Notes under the pieces: model-generated | The model's database searches: none | What the model was told of the DNA's origin: nothing | The model's input: only the letters and a program-made list of their open reading frames with translations | Part shown: piece after piece, positions 24,609-34,235 of the stretch | Position numbering within the stretch: position 1 is the stretch's first letter | How the letters are laid out: the number at the start of each line of letters is the position of its first letter | Made by a program: the position numbers and the translations under genes | NCBI GenBank assembly: GCA_945948515.1 | Contig: CAMFBH010000007.1 | Coordinates: forward strand, 1 to 64,000 | Direction: 5' to 3' | Source of the DNA: an uncultured Clostridia bacterium | Lineage (GTDB): Bacteria > Bacillota > Clostridia > Oscillospirales > Acutalibacteraceae | DNA length: 64,000 bases

Positions 24609-27600
24609 TACTTTACAGGCTTCATCACAAATGAATAGCTTTGCTTAACGCCCTTATGCATAATATAGGGCTCGCGGAGATAAATATTTCCCGGTAAATC
24701 TCCGCCAACACCGCGCTGTGCATGGTCAATGTTAAGCGTTGTAAAATCTCTGTAAGGCAAATTGTGAACATGAGTTGCCTTCTCAAGATCCATTGTTGAG
24801 TAGTTATATGCGCTGAAATCAATAGGACTGTCATACTGAGAAATAATTTCAAATCCCCTGCCGTTTTCATCTTTAATTGTTAAGCGGCGTACATCGGTTC
24901 TGTTTGAGCTTTCCTGAGGACGCATATATCTGTAATCAAGGTCTGCAACGCTTGAAGAATAACAGCCTATTTTTGCACCTGTTTTTCTGTCACAATATGT
25001 AGCATGCGGACCTCTTCCGTACCATTCAACAGTATTCATTGATTTCGGAAGTGCAACCTCGTAGCCGAATTTGAGCATTTCCGATTTAGGAACTGCACTG
25101 TGATGAACATAGAGCATTCCGTTTGGATAAATCTTGTATACAGAAATACTGTCCTTCAGCTGAGGTGTGTTCCAGCATACATTAACAACTGCAACGCCAT
25201 CTTTTACATATGATTTTGTTTGTGCCGCCTTAGCATGCTTTGAAGCATAAAGCCATCTGTAAAGCGGATGAACCTTGATCAGCGGAGGAACAAAGTTGAG
25301 AAAATCAATATCATTATCGGTAAGCGCTCTGAAATAATTAGGCTTGAGGGGTGATACGAGCTGTTCCTCTCCGTCAATCACCCAGCTTACAACGGCTCCG
25401 TTATCAATATTTATTGTAAATCCTTCACCCTCAACGCAAACACTTGAGCCGTTTTGAGTGCACTCAATTTTTCCTTTTACAGGTGCAAGATTCGGCTTTT
25501 GCATTGACTGAAGAACAAACTGCTCCCATGCCTGCTCATAGCCTTTTTCAGCCCATTCTGTTGTTTCGGTTGTAAGATAAGAGATTGTTAAAACTGCTTC
25601 CTTATCATTAGGTAGTTTTAAATCTTTAATCGGAACGGTAACATTAACCTCGCTGAGAGGAGCGCAGTCAATTTTTCCGAGAGAGCCATCGGCAATCTTT
25701 TCACCTTCGGCTTCAACTCTCCAAACAAGCTCAAACTCATTTGTGTTTGTGAAAAGCATTTTATTCTTCACAATAAGTTCGCCGTTGCTGAGATTTGCCG
25801 CTTTGGTCTCGATTTCCTGATAAACCTTCTTAACCTCGTGAATTTGAGGATGGGGCGTTCTGTCCGCACCGATAATTCCGTTTGCACAGAAATATACATT
25901 TGAGCCCGTAATTGCAGTTTCATTTATCTTATCAAAAGGCTTTGATTTCGGCTCATCCTTTTCAAAATCCGAGCCGTAGAGCCACATATCATTTCCGTTT
26001 TCATCTTTTCTGTGAATGGTTTGATCAACAAAATCCCAAATGAAGCCGCCGCACATATTGTCGTACTTCTCAAAGTCATCCATATATTCCTTGAAATTTC
26101 CGAGGGAATTTTCCATAGAATGAGCATATTCACAAAGAAGAATGGGCTTGCCCTCATACATTTCGGGCTTAATGGGTTTACTGTCTGCGGCAAGCTGATT
26201 TGCAACTGCATCATAAAGAGTTGTTTTAATTTCCTGCTTGTTTCCGAGCTTTTCCATTACATCGCCGGTGGGATACATTCTTGAAATAACATCTGATTTT
26301 GTTAAATCAAAATCACCTTCATAATGGAACTGACGGGTTTTATCGAGAGCAAGAGCGGCCTGCTTCATTTTCATAAAGTTATCGCCGTCGCCCGCTTCAT
26401 TTCCGAGACTCCACATAAAGATACACGGATTATTTCTGTCACGCAGAACCATTCTCTCCATTTTATCAATACACTGAGGAGTCCACATGGGATTTGAGCC
26501 GGGAACACCCTTTCTGCGCACGCCGTGAGATTCCAAATCACATTCATCCATTACATAAAATCCGTACTTATTGCACATTTCATAAAAATACGGGTCATCT
26601 GGATAATGAGATGTTCTGATAGAATTAATATTATTGAGCTTCATTATATCCAAATCCTGCTTGTAGCGGAATTTTGGGACAGCCCAACCGCAATCGGCAT
26701 CAAAATCATGGCGGTTAACACCTCTAACCATAAGCGGCTGACCGTTAAAGAGAATTTGTTCTCCTACAATCTGAACCTTTTTGAAGCCAATATCATATGT
26801 TTTAACACAGAGAATATCATTTCCGCTTTTCAAAGTCATAACGAGTTTGTAAAGGTTTGGCTTCTCTGCCGACCATTTTTTAGGCTCTTTAATTCTTTGA
26901 GAAAAACTCAGGCAGATTGTATTATCGGGAACGGTTACTCCGCTTTGAGCTTCAAGTTCAATCTTCTTTCCGTCGTTTTCAATATATGCCTCTGCCGTTA
27001 CTTCCCTATTTTCATTTGAATACTCTTTAACATAAATATCAAGGCTTAAATCCGAATCGGTAAATGAATCGTCAAAATCAGTTTGAACATAAAAATCACG
27101 GATTGTTGCTTTCGGCTCTGCAAAGAGATAAACCTCTCTGTAAATTCCGCAAAGCCACCACATGTCCTGATCTTCAAGATATGTACTGTCACAATATCTG
27201 TAAAGCTTAACTGCAAGAACATTTTCACCGTCTTTAAGATACTGTGTTACATTGAACTCGTGAGGAGTCATTGAGCATTGTGAATAGCCGACAAACTGAC
27301 CGTTTACATAAACCTCCATAGCGGATTTAGCGGCACCGAAGTGAAGAAATACTTCACGGTCCTTCCAAGATTTGTCAACAGTAAATTTTCTGCGGTAAAA
27401 TCCTATTTCCTGCATTGAGTGGTCTATCCACGGAATTTTGATTCTGCTTCTGCTGAATGCCTTGGGAAATGTTGATGCATAGTAATACGGAACGCTGTAT
27501 CCCTGTGTTTGCCAAACAGATGGAACCTTGATTTCATCCCATAAATCATCTGCAAAATCTTCATTTTCAAAGCTTTCGGGCTGATTGTCAAGCCCTCTTT

Positions 27601-27760
27601 GCCAATAGAATTTCCACATTCCGTTTAGGCTTTGCTTGTAGGCGCAGTTCTCTCCGGATAACGCGGATTCAACCGAATCAAACGGCATTGCTATTGCATG
27701 CCCGTCTTCCTTATTAATCTTGAATACTGCGGGGTCTTCCCAATAATACTTTTGAGCCAT
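24608..27760 (-). CDS. lacZ: Beta-galactosidase, glycoside hydrolase family 2
   Basis: 1050 residues, standard LacZ length. Domains in order: sugar-binding jelly roll (40-215), immunoglobulin-like (215-330), TIM barrel (330-620) with acid/base Glu near 453 in MWSLGNEAGDG and nucleophile Glu near 542 in LLCEYAHSMENS, second immunoglobulin-like domain, and the C-terminal beta-sandwich. No signal peptide, so it acts on lactose or galactosides taken into the cell. It has a ribosome site (GAGAGG) and its own promoter. No lac regulator or permease is adjacent; instead it is translationally coupled to comEC. Confidence 0.97.
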   Translation of the reverse strand: MAQKYYWEDPAVFKINKEDGHAIAMPFDSVESALSGENCAYKQSLNGMWKFYWQRGLDNQPESFENEDFADDLWDEIKVPSVWQTQGYSVPYYYASTFPKAFSRSRIKIPWIDHSMQEIGFYRRKFTVDKSWKDREVFLHFGAAKSAMEVYVNGQFVGYSQCSMTPHEFNVTQYLKDGENVLAVKLYRYCDSTYLEDQDMWWLCGIYREVYLFAEPKATIRDFYVQTDFDDSFTDSDLSLDIYVKEYSNENREVTAEAYIENDGKKIELEAQSGVTVPDNTICLSFSQRIKEPKKWSAEKPNLYKLVMTLKSGNDILCVKTYDIGFKKVQIVGEQILFNGQPLMVRGVNRHDFDADCGWAVPKFRYKQDLDIMKLNNINSIRTSHYPDDPYFYEMCNKYGFYVMDECDLESHGVRRKGVPGSNPMWTPQCIDKMERMVLRDRNNPCIFMWSLGNEAGDGDNFMKMKQAALALDKTRQFHYEGDFDLTKSDVISRMYPTGDVMEKLGNKQEIKTTLYDAVANQLAADSKPIKPEMYEGKPILLCEYAHSMENSLGNFKEYMDDFEKYDNMCGGFIWDFVDQTIHRKDENGNDMWLYGSDFEKDEPKSKPFDKINETAITGSNVYFCANGIIGADRTPHPQIHEVKKVYQEIETKAANLSNGELIVKNKMLFTNTNEFELVWRVEAEGEKIADGSLGKIDCAPLSEVNVTVPIKDLKLPNDKEAVLTISYLTTETTEWAEKGYEQAWEQFVLQSMQKPNLAPVKGKIECTQNGSSVCVEGEGFTINIDNGAVVSWVIDGEEQLVSPLKPNYFRALTDNDIDFLNFVPPLIKVHPLYRWLYASKHAKAAQTKSYVKDGVAVVNVCWNTPQLKDSISVYKIYPNGMLYVHHSAVPKSEMLKFGYEVALPKSMNTVEWYGRGPHATYCDRKTGAKIGCYSSSVADLDYRYMRPQESSNRTDVRRLTIKDENGRGFEIISQYDSPIDFSAYNYSTMDLEKATHVHNLPYRDFTTLNIDHAQRGVGGDLPGNIYLREPYIMHKGVKQSYSFVMKPVK

Positions 27761-27792
27761 TTCTCTAACCTCTCGAATTTATTTATTACATT

Positions 27793-27821
27793 TATAATAG
27801 ACTAAGTCAATGCAAATGTCA
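27793..27821 (-). promoter_or_regulatory. Promoter of lacZ-comEC-holA
   Basis: -35 TTGACA (27816-27821), 17-base spacer, -10 TATTAT (27793-27798), minus strand, between lacZ and the membrane-protein gene. No operator-like palindrome was seen around it. Confidence 0.65.
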
Positions 27822-27822
27822 A

Positions 27823-28356
27823 TCATCCCCGTTTAAATAAGCCATCGACATGACTCTTGTATTTCCTTATATATATTCTTTCAAGCATTATGATAAGTTT
27901 CTCATATACAAAGAATAATAAATTTGCAAGCGCAATTAGAATTATCAGTCCTGCCTTGCCCAATGAATTATCCCACGGTATTTTGAAAACAAAGGTAACA
28001 ACGAGTTCAACAAGAACCATTGCCGCATTAAAAATAATAAATTTTAAAGGTATTCTCAATAAAGATTTTTTGATTTTATTCAATTTATCTTTAACTAACG
28101 GATACCACCCGAAAAAGAAAACATACAAAAGAGCGCATTCCTTATCTGCACAGAGAATTAAAGATAGCACTGAAGTTGAAAAAAAGACAAACAATGCTCC
28201 GGAATTTCCGATGCTTGAACACATTATTATCATTAAAAGCCCGGAAGCAATGGGCATAAAATAACTCAGCGGTGTAAATACTCCGCCGAAAACTATCAAA
28301 ACAACACTCAGAGCGCTCATTACACCGCACACAGCGGAAAAAACTGATTTTTTCAT
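27823..28356 (-). CDS. Polytopic membrane protein of unknown function
   Basis: 177 residues with about six hydrophobic segments (roughly 5-24, 28-45, 52-70, 74-90, 103-122, 130-152), a basic loop LVKDKLNKIKKSLLRI and a basic C-terminal tail. AGGAGTG precedes the ATG. The shape resembles small membrane components such as transporter S-subunits or DUF2232-like proteins, but no signature settles it. It is divergent from a lipoprotein gene, and lacZ has its own promoter downstream. Confidence 0.7.
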   Translation of the reverse strand: MKKSVFSAVCGVMSALSVVLIVFGGVFTPLSYFMPIASGLLMIIMCSSIGNSGALFVFFSTSVLSLILCADKECALLYVFFFGWYPLVKDKLNKIKKSLLRIPLKFIIFNAAMVLVELVVTFVFKIPWDNSLGKAGLIILIALANLLFFVYEKLIIMLERIYIRKYKSHVDGLFKRG

Positions 28357-28395
28357 TCAATCACTCCTAATAAGCACACTATCATATATTTAAAT

Positions 28396-28468
28396 TTTTG
28401 TAAACAGTGTAAATTAATCGTTAACAATTTTTTAAACTGTTTACAAAATTGAGAAATATAATTATAAT
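28396..28468. promoter_or_regulatory. Divergent promoter region with a 13-base inverted repeat
   Basis: Perfect arms TTTTGTAAACAGT (28396-28408) and ACTGTTTACAAAA (28436-28448), 27 bases apart, lie between divergent genes. The right arm overlaps a plus-strand -35 TTTACA (28440-28445), 17 bases before -10 TATAAT (28463-28468). The left arm supplies a mirror TTTACA toward the minus-strand gene. This looks like a shared operator. Confidence 0.55.
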
Positions 28469-28502
28469 TATTTGAGACTTATTTTTTGGGAAGTGTTTTA
28501 TT

Positions 28503-29486
28503 TTGAAAAAAAGTATCGCCCTGGTTCTTGCCATGATAACCGCTGTCAGCTGTATTTTAGCCGCTTGTTCAGGTAAGAACGCAGATGAAGAAGAAACAAA
28601 GGTTGGCTTGGAGGCTGCAAACAACGAATACGGATATGAAACCTCCGAAGTTACAAATGAAAACGGAGATAAGGTAACAACCGAGGTTGCTGTTGAATAC
28701 GGAAAGGATAAGAAAGGCAACAAGATTGCTTATGTTCTTGATAATGATTCAAAAAGGGTAACAGATAAAAACGGCAAGGAAGTAACAATAAAGCCGTCCA
28801 CACCAAAAAAAAGCAGTAATAAAGACAGAACAACTAAATCCAAGGAGGAAATGACTACTGATTCTCCGATAAACGAAGTTGCAAAAACAACCGCAAAGGA
28901 TCCTGTTGCTGAAACATCACCCACTACTGCAACAACAAAAACCAATGAACCCGACACAACGGGAGAAGACGGAGATCAGGTTAAATTTTCAGCAGAAGAC
29001 ATAACCATCATTCAGGATATGCTAAGCGTGCCATACGCCTACAATTACAGCTATGATTTCGGCAAAGAGATTCCTACCGGTCTTGCAAGACATGTTGCAG
29101 TTTATATGGCTTCAAAGGAAAGCTTCAACAGTAATGTTTACAAAAACGGTACTGTTGCTCTTAATTTATTCAAATATTTTGCTCAAACCGTAGTTGGCTT
29201 TAAAAACAAATGTAACAACACTTCTTCCGACGATAATAACGGCTTAACGGCAGGTCCGATTACATACGATTCAAAAACAGACACCTTTACAATTTATGAA
29301 TTTGAAAAAGCAACCCACTCAATAAGTATTACTTCAGTTAAAAAAATTGAAGGAAACGGAAACTATTTCAGAGTTTTTGCAGATGTAAGCGGTGTAAAAG
29401 GCGTTTCTAAGCTTGAAGCGGTTATTCAAAAGAACAAGCTCGACTCACGCTTTGGATTCAGCGTTAAATCGCTTAAATGGTCTTAA
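28503..29486 (+). CDS. Secreted lipoprotein of unknown function
   Basis: 327 residues from a TTG start (GGGAAG about 9 bases upstream). Lipoprotein signal peptide MKKSIALVLAMITAVSCIL with lipobox ILAAC, so the mature protein is lipid-anchored at Cys21. Residues 22-165 are charged and Thr/Lys-rich low complexity, likely a flexible stalk. Residues 165-327 form a compact domain (SAEDITIIQDMLSVPYAY to the end) with no family I can name. Its promoter overlaps a palindrome shared with the divergent membrane protein. Confidence 0.8.
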   Translation: MKKSIALVLAMITAVSCILAACSGKNADEEETKVGLEAANNEYGYETSEVTNENGDKVTTEVAVEYGKDKKGNKIAYVLDNDSKRVTDKNGKEVTIKPSTPKKSSNKDRTTKSKEEMTTDSPINEVAKTTAKDPVAETSPTTATTKTNEPDTTGEDGDQVKFSAEDITIIQDMLSVPYAYNYSYDFGKEIPTGLARHVAVYMASKESFNSNVYKNGTVALNLFKYFAQTVVGFKNKCNNTSSDDNNGLTAGPITYDSKTDTFTIYEFEKATHSISITSVKKIEGNGNYFRVFADVSGVKGVSKLEAVIQKNKLDSRFGFSVKSLKWS

Positions 29487-29500
29487 AATACAATAACATT

Positions 29501-29545
29501 AAAAAAGCTTGGCGACTTTAAAAGTCATCAAGCTTTTTGTTTTTA
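29501..29545. terminator. Terminator between the lipoprotein gene and rpiB
   Basis: Long stem AAAAAGCTTG-GCGACTTTAAAAGTC-CAAGCTTTTT, with A on the left and T on the right, so it can serve both converging genes. Confidence 0.8.
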
Positions 29546-29554
29546 TAATAGTTT

Positions 29555-30007
29555 TTAATCAACATTCAGCGTTCCGTCTTCAATAGCGGAAATTTGGTCA
29601 ACTCTTCTCTGATGCCTGCCGCCCTCATATTCTGTTTTCAGGAAAACATCAACAAGCTCAATTGCAAGCCCTGTTCCAACAACTCTTGCACCCATACAAA
29701 GAACATTTGCATCGTTATGAGCTCTTGTCATTTTTGCGCTGAAATAATCCGAACAGCAAGCCGCTCTGATTCCTTTAACCTTATTTGCCGCCATGGAAAT
29801 TCCTATTCCCGTTCCGCAAACAAGAATACCCTTTTCGCATTTTCCGGAAACAATTAAATCACTTGCTTTTTTGGCTGAAATTGCATAATCTGCACTTTCG
29901 GGAGAATAAACTCCGATATCGTTAATTTCGTAACCTTCAGTGATTAAATAGTTTTTGATTTCCTCTTTAAGCTGAAATCCTGCATGATCGCTTCCTAAAA
30001 CTATCAT
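29555..30007 (-). CDS. rpiB: Ribose-5-phosphate isomerase B
   Basis: 150 residues. RpiB/LacAB motifs: GSDHAGFQLKEEI at the start, GILVCGTGIGISMAANK with the catalytic Cys and glycine loop, and RAHNDANVLCMGARV. Interconverts ribose 5-phosphate and ribulose 5-phosphate. Sequence cannot fully exclude an allose or galactose isomerase role, but the motifs fit RpiB. It follows tsaB by 68 bases with its own AAAGGA site. Confidence 0.92.
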   Translation of the reverse strand: MIVLGSDHAGFQLKEEIKNYLITEGYEINDIGVYSPESADYAISAKKASDLIVSGKCEKGILVCGTGIGISMAANKVKGIRAACCSDYFSAKMTRAHNDANVLCMGARVVGTGLAIELVDVFLKTEYEGGRHQRRVDQISAIEDGTLNVD

Positions 30008-30075
30008 TTATATGTATCCTTTCTTCCGCTAATTTATTATTCTTGCTGCGGAGCGCAATATAATTTCTAAGCTAA

Positions 30076-30768
30076 TTAATCAGCCTTTTTTAGCTTCAAT
30101 TCTCTTTCAGCCTGACTCATTCGGAGATAGACCGGCATGAGTGAAAAGGAATCACACATTTCTTTTCCGGCACTGCAAAGAGCCGCTCCCTCGCCTGACT
30201 GAAATTTTTTATTTTCTTCTGCTTTGGATATATTACTCTCATCATCAAGCTGAGAGCAAAATAAATCAGCGCCGTCTCCGGCAACTGTAATTGGACAGTC
30301 AGTATAAGAGTTTAATTCTTTTTTCAAATCCTCAAAAGCTATCGCTCTGTCTTCACAAAGGCGAATAACCTTTGAATTTTCAATTTTAAAAAGCGCGTTA
30401 TAGAACTGATTTCTTCTTGCATCCATAACGGCACAAACAATTCTATTGGTACAATCGGCAAAATTATACGCAATTGCCTCAAGCGTTGAAACGCCGCAGC
30501 ACTTACTGTTATTAGCAAACGCAAGTCCTTTGACTGTTGCAACGCCTATTCTTATGCCGGTAAACGAACCGGGGCCGTTGCATACGGCAAAGCAATCAAT
30601 ATCCGATATCCTTATTTTGCATTCATCAACTGTATTTTTGATTAAAGGCAAAAGTGTTTCGCTGTGAGTAAGTCCGGCGTTTATAAAACTGCTTGAAACA
30701 ATTTTTCCGTCCTTCATAACTGCTGCCGATGCGGTTTTTGCACTTGAATCAATTGCGAGAGTTATCAT
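30076..30768 (-). CDS. tsaB: tRNA threonylcarbamoyladenosine biosynthesis protein TsaB
   Basis: 230 residues. Opens ITLAIDSSAKTASAAV and has the signature GPGSFTGIRIGVATVKGLAFA near 65-85. TsaB is the scaffold partner of TsaD in forming t6A37 on ANN-decoding tRNAs. It overlaps tsaE by 20 bases, the usual tsaE-tsaB order. TsaD and TsaC are not in the window. Confidence 0.95.
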   Translation of the reverse strand: MITLAIDSSAKTASAAVMKDGKIVSSSFINAGLTHSETLLPLIKNTVDECKIRISDIDCFAVCNGPGSFTGIRIGVATVKGLAFANNSKCCGVSTLEAIAYNFADCTNRIVCAVMDARRNQFYNALFKIENSKVIRLCEDRAIAFEDLKKELNSYTDCPITVAGDGADLFCSQLDDESNISKAEENKKFQSGEGAALCSAGKEMCDSFSLMPVYLRMSQAERELKLKKAD

Positions 30769-31195
30769 TGCTTTCTTCCTTGGTATATATTTTAAATTCC
30801 CTGCTGTTTTCAGAGAGCTTTGTTATTTCAACAATAACGGCATCATTTTCCAATGCGTTATAAATATTCTCGCTCCACTCAATCGCAAGATACGCACCTG
30901 AATCGAGATAGTCAAAATAACCTGTTGAATATAAATCATCCCACGAAGAAACACGGTACATATCGAAATGACAGAGCACGGCATTATCGGAACGATACTC
31001 ATTAACAAGGGCAAAGGTCGGTGAGGAAACATCTGCATCTATTCCGAGACCCTTGGCAAGACCTGTTGTGAATGCTGTTTTTCCCATTCCAAGACCGCCG
31101 AGAAATGCAACTACGCTTCCTTTTTTAAGCCTTTTTGCAAATTCAGATGCAAATTCAACCGTTTCTTCATAGCTGTTTGAAATAAATCTTTCCAT
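30749..31195 (-). CDS. tsaE: tRNA threonylcarbamoyladenosine biosynthesis ATPase TsaE
   Basis: 148 residues. Walker A GGLGMGKT at 33-40, Walker B-like YLAIEWSENI, and the SSPTFALVNEY segment of the family. TsaE hydrolyses ATP to drive the TsaBD complex. Its ATG overlaps the fhs stop codon (TAATG), so it is translated with fhs. Confidence 0.95.
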   Translation of the reverse strand: MERFISNSYEETVEFASEFAKRLKKGSVVAFLGGLGMGKTAFTTGLAKGLGIDADVSSPTFALVNEYRSDNAVLCHFDMYRVSSWDDLYSTGYFDYLDSGAYLAIEWSENIYNALENDAVIVEITKLSENSREFKIYTKEESNDNSRN

Positions 31196-32862
31196 TAGAA
31201 CAAGCCAACCGTTTCGCCGTTTTCATCAATATCAATCTTATATGCGGCGGGAGCCTTGGAAAGTCCGGGCATAGTCATAACGGCACCCGTTCTGCAAACA
31301 ACGAATCCTGCGCCGTTTGAAAGCTCGGCGGAAGAAATGGTTATTCTGAAATTCTTAGGTCTGCCTAAAAGCTTTGGATTATCCGAAAGGCTGTACTGAG
31401 TTTTTGCAATACAAACAGGCATTTTGTTTGCTCCGAGCTCAATAAACTCATCTATGCTCTTCTTGGCTTCGGCTGAGAAATCAACTCCGTCGGCTCCATA
31501 GATTTCTTTTGCTATTGTTTCAACTTTCTCATAAATTGAAGAGTTAATGTCATATAAGAATTTGAAATCGGATTCCTTATCGCACGCTTCAACAACCTTT
31601 TTAGCCAATTCAACAGAGCCCTTTGAACCTTCGGCAAAGCATTTTGTTACAGCAAATTCAGCGCCTTTTTCTTTACAATATTCCTCAACAAATGCAATTT
31701 CAGCATCGGTGTCTGCATAGAAATGGTTAATTGCAACAACAACATTAACGCCGAATTTTTTAAGGTTCTCAATATGAGCTCCGAGATTTACACAGCCTTT
31801 TTTGAGGGCTTCAATATTCTCCTCGGCGAGTTTATTCTTTTCAACGCCCCCGTTATACTTCATTGAACGAACTGTTGATACAAGAACTATGCATGAGGGC
31901 TTAATTCCTGCAAATCGGCATTTAATATCAAGGAACTTCTCGGCTCCTAAGTCCGAGCCGAAGCCCGCTTCGGTAATGCAGTAATCTCCGAGCTTAAGAG
32001 CAAGCTTTGTTGCGCGAACTGAATTGCAGCCGTGAGCAATATTTGCAAAAGGACCACCGTGCATAATTGCAGGAGTGTTTTCAAGAGTTTGAACAAGGTT
32101 GGGCTTAATCGCTTCTTTAAGGAGAACAGCCATTGAGCCGTTTGCTTTAATGTCTGAGCAGTAGACCGGCTTTCCGTCGTAAGTGTAGGCAACAAGAATT
32201 CTGCCGAGGCGCTCTTTTAAATCGAAAATATCCTCTGCAAGACAAAGAATTGCCATAACCTCAGAGGCAACCGTAATAATAAAATGATCCTCTCTCGGAA
32301 CGCCGTTGAGCTTTCCGCCGAGAGATATAACTATATTTCTGAGCGCACGGTCATTCATATCAAGACATCTTTTAACAAGAACACGGCGCGGATCTATTCC
32401 AAGCTCGTTACCCTGCTGAATATGATTATCAAGCAAAGCGCACATTAAGTTGTTTGCGCTGGTAATTGCGTGCATGTCTCCGGTAAAGTGGAGATTTATA
32501 TCCTCCATAGGAACAACCTGACTGTAACCGCCGCCGGCAGCACCGCCCTTTATTCCGAAAACAGGACCGAGGCTCGGCTCACGAAGTGCAATAACGGCCT
32601 TTTTGCCGATTGCAGACATAGCCTGACCCAAACCTATTGTTACGGTAGTTTTTCCTTCTCCGGCGGGAGTAGGATTAACGGCTGTAACAAGAATCAGCTT
32701 ACCGTCCTTTTCATTGGATGTTCTTTCAAACAGACTGTCCGAAAGCTTTGCTTTATATTTTCCGTAGGGCTCAATTTCATCAGAGCTGATTCCTGCCGAC
32801 TCTGCAATTTCAAAAATACTTTTCATTTTTGCATTTTTTGCAATTTCGATATCGCTTAACAT
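31195..32862 (-). CDS. fhs: Formate-tetrahydrofolate ligase
   Basis: 555 residues. ATP-binding [17 protein letters not shown] near 63-80, the [20 protein letters not shown] motif and the folate-binding region are intact. It makes 10-formyl-THF from formate and ATP for purine and methionyl-tRNA formylation, or the acetogenic methyl branch in acetogens. No other Wood-Ljungdahl gene is nearby, so a C1-assimilation role is more likely. AAAGGAG precedes the ATG; promoter at 32906-32934. Confidence 0.97.
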   Translation of the reverse strand: MLSDIEIAKNAKMKSIFEIAESAGISSDEIEPYGKYKAKLSDSLFERTSNEKDGKLILVTAVNPTPAGEGKTTVTIGLGQAMSAIGKKAVIALREPSLGPVFGIKGGAAGGGYSQVVPMEDINLHFTGDMHAITSANNLMCALLDNHIQQGNELGIDPRRVLVKRCLDMNDRALRNIVISLGGKLNGVPREDHFIITVASEVMAILCLAEDIFDLKERLGRILVAYTYDGKPVYCSDIKANGSMAVLLKEAIKPNLVQTLENTPAIMHGGPFANIAHGCNSVRATKLALKLGDYCITEAGFGSDLGAEKFLDIKCRFAGIKPSCIVLVSTVRSMKYNGGVEKNKLAEENIEALKKGCVNLGAHIENLKKFGVNVVVAINHFYADTDAEIAFVEEYCKEKGAEFAVTKCFAEGSKGSVELAKKVVEACDKESDFKFLYDINSSIYEKVETIAKEIYGADGVDFSAEAKKSIDEFIELGANKMPVCIAKTQYSLSDNPKLLGRPKNFRITISSAELSNGAGFVVCRTGAVMTMPGLSKAPAAYKIDIDENGETVGLF

Positions 32863-32905
32863 TTGTTTGCTCCTTTATATTCCGATTACTTTTCGATTAT
32901 AGCTC

Positions 32906-32934
32906 ATTATATCACATTATTCAAAATATTCCAA
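32906..32934 (-). promoter_or_regulatory. Promoter of fhs-tsaE-tsaB
   Basis: -35 TTGGAA (32929-32934), 17-base spacer, -10 TATAAT (32906-32911), minus strand. Confidence 0.65.
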
Positions 32935-32954
32935 TAGGAATTTAACTGATTTAC

Positions 32955-32983
32955 TTGAAAAAAGTTATAAACAATAATATAAT
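32955..32983 (+). promoter_or_regulatory. Promoter of rodA
   Basis: -35 TTGAAA (32955-32960), 17-base spacer, -10 TATAAT (32978-32983), followed 14 bases later by the AAAGGAGG ribosome site. Confidence 0.7.
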
Positions 32984-33008
32984 ATAAACTACTGAAAGGA
33001 GGCGCTGA

Positions 33009-34175
33009 ATGGAAAGAGGTATTTCAAACAAAAATAATTTCTTCGATTTTCTTAAAGGTACCGATTTTGTTACTTTTATTACTGCTCTTATAGCTTCCTG
33101 CTACGGACTTGTCCTGGTTTACAGCGCAACCTTTTCTTCACTTAAAGACGGAAAGCTTGTTTCTTCAGATGTTATTTCAATGCTTTTGTCTGTTTTTATA
33201 GGCGTTGTTTTCTGCGTTATAGTTTCAAATATTGATTATGAAATAATCAGTAAGCTATGGCCTGTAATTGCAGTTGGCTGTATTCTTCTTATGATTGCTA
33301 CAAGGCTTTGGGGAACTGCTCCCGATGCTCGTGAGGATGCGCGAAGCTGGCTTCGCATCGGAGGTCTCACACTTCAATCCTCGGAAATACTTAAGGTTGG
33401 TTTTATTATTTCGTTCTCATATCACCTTGATATTGTTAAAAATGAAATTAACAAGCTGAAAAATATAATTCTTCTTGTTATTCACGGTGCAATTCCCGTT
33501 TTTCTTGTTATGATAACAGGTGATGCCGGCTCGGCTTTAATTTTTCTTCTGATGTTTATTTCTCTTTTGTTTTTTGCAAGAGTACATATCGGATATTTTG
33601 TTGCAGGAATATGCGCTATGATTGTTGGCTTCATTGTTGCATGGAAAGCAAAAATTATTGACGGTATTCAAAGAGAAAGAATTGTTGCCCTGTTTTACCC
33701 GGAGCTTTATGAGGATACCATGTTCCAGCAGAACAACGGAAAAATTGCAATGGGAAGCGGAGGGCTTTTCGGTAAAGGCTTTTTGAACGGTGATATGACT
33801 CAAAGCGGTCTTGTTCCCGAAAATCAAAACGATATGATTCTCTCTGTTGCAGGTGAAGAATTCGGATTTATCGGCGCTATGTGTGTTATTCTTCTGCTTT
33901 TTCTTTTAATTATTCATGTGTTGAGAACAGGTCTTAAAGCAAGAGATAATGTTGGTTACTTGATGTGCAGCGGTGTTTCGGCAATGATTTTTTCACAGCT
34001 GTTTATTAATGTAGGAATGGAGCTTGGGCTTCTTCCCGTTATCGGAATTACACTTCCGTTATTCAGTGCGGGCGGTTCTTCCTCTCTTAGTATTTATCTT
34101 GCACTCGGAATTGTTATGAGCGTGTACAGATACAGCAGAGCAAGTGAAGAGTCTCTATTCTATTCTAATTCTTAA
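33009..34175 (+). CDS. rodA: RodA/FtsW/SpoVE family peptidoglycan polymerase
   Basis: 388 residues with about ten membrane helices. SEDS motifs: DARSWLRIGGLTLQSSEILK in the large loop region and the C-terminal GITLPLFSAGGSSSLSIYLALG. SEDS proteins polymerise glycan strands from lipid II together with a class B penicillin-binding protein. The SSEILK wording instead of the usual QPSE is a small departure. RodA (elongation) against FtsW or SpoVE (division, sporulation) cannot be settled; no penicillin-binding protein is adjacent. Single gene with its own promoter and terminator. Confidence 0.88.
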   Translation: MERGISNKNNFFDFLKGTDFVTFITALIASCYGLVLVYSATFSSLKDGKLVSSDVISMLLSVFIGVVFCVIVSNIDYEIISKLWPVIAVGCILLMIATRLWGTAPDAREDARSWLRIGGLTLQSSEILKVGFIISFSYHLDIVKNEINKLKNIILLVIHGAIPVFLVMITGDAGSALIFLLMFISLLFFARVHIGYFVAGICAMIVGFIVAWKAKIIDGIQRERIVALFYPELYEDTMFQQNNGKIAMGSGGLFGKGFLNGDMTQSGLVPENQNDMILSVAGEEFGFIGAMCVILLLFLLIIHVLRTGLKARDNVGYLMCSGVSAMIFSQLFINVGMELGLLPVIGITLPLFSAGGSSSLSIYLALGIVMSVYRYSRASEESLFYSNS

Positions 34176-34187
34176 TTAAAAAGAACT

Positions 34188-34220
34188 AATCCGCAGGAGT
34201 AAATCTCCTGCGGATTTTTT
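34188..34220 (+). terminator. Terminator of rodA
   Basis: Perfect 12-base stem AATCCGCAGGAG/CTCCTGCGGATT with a TAAAT loop, followed by TTTT. It lies 12 bases past the stop codon. Confidence 0.9.
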
Positions 34221-34235
34221 ATATGCGTTATTCAA

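Noticed and set aside
26525-27019. 164-codon frame antisense to lacZ
   Set aside because: Shadow of a clear GH2 coding sequence; no ribosome site.
31195-32862. Acetogenic (Wood-Ljungdahl) locus around fhs
   Set aside because: No folD, metF, acs or cooS gene in the neighbourhood; fhs alone is common in non-acetogens.
32863-33008. THF riboswitch in front of fhs
   Set aside because: Only about 35 bases separate the promoter from the start codon; no room and no matching sequence.
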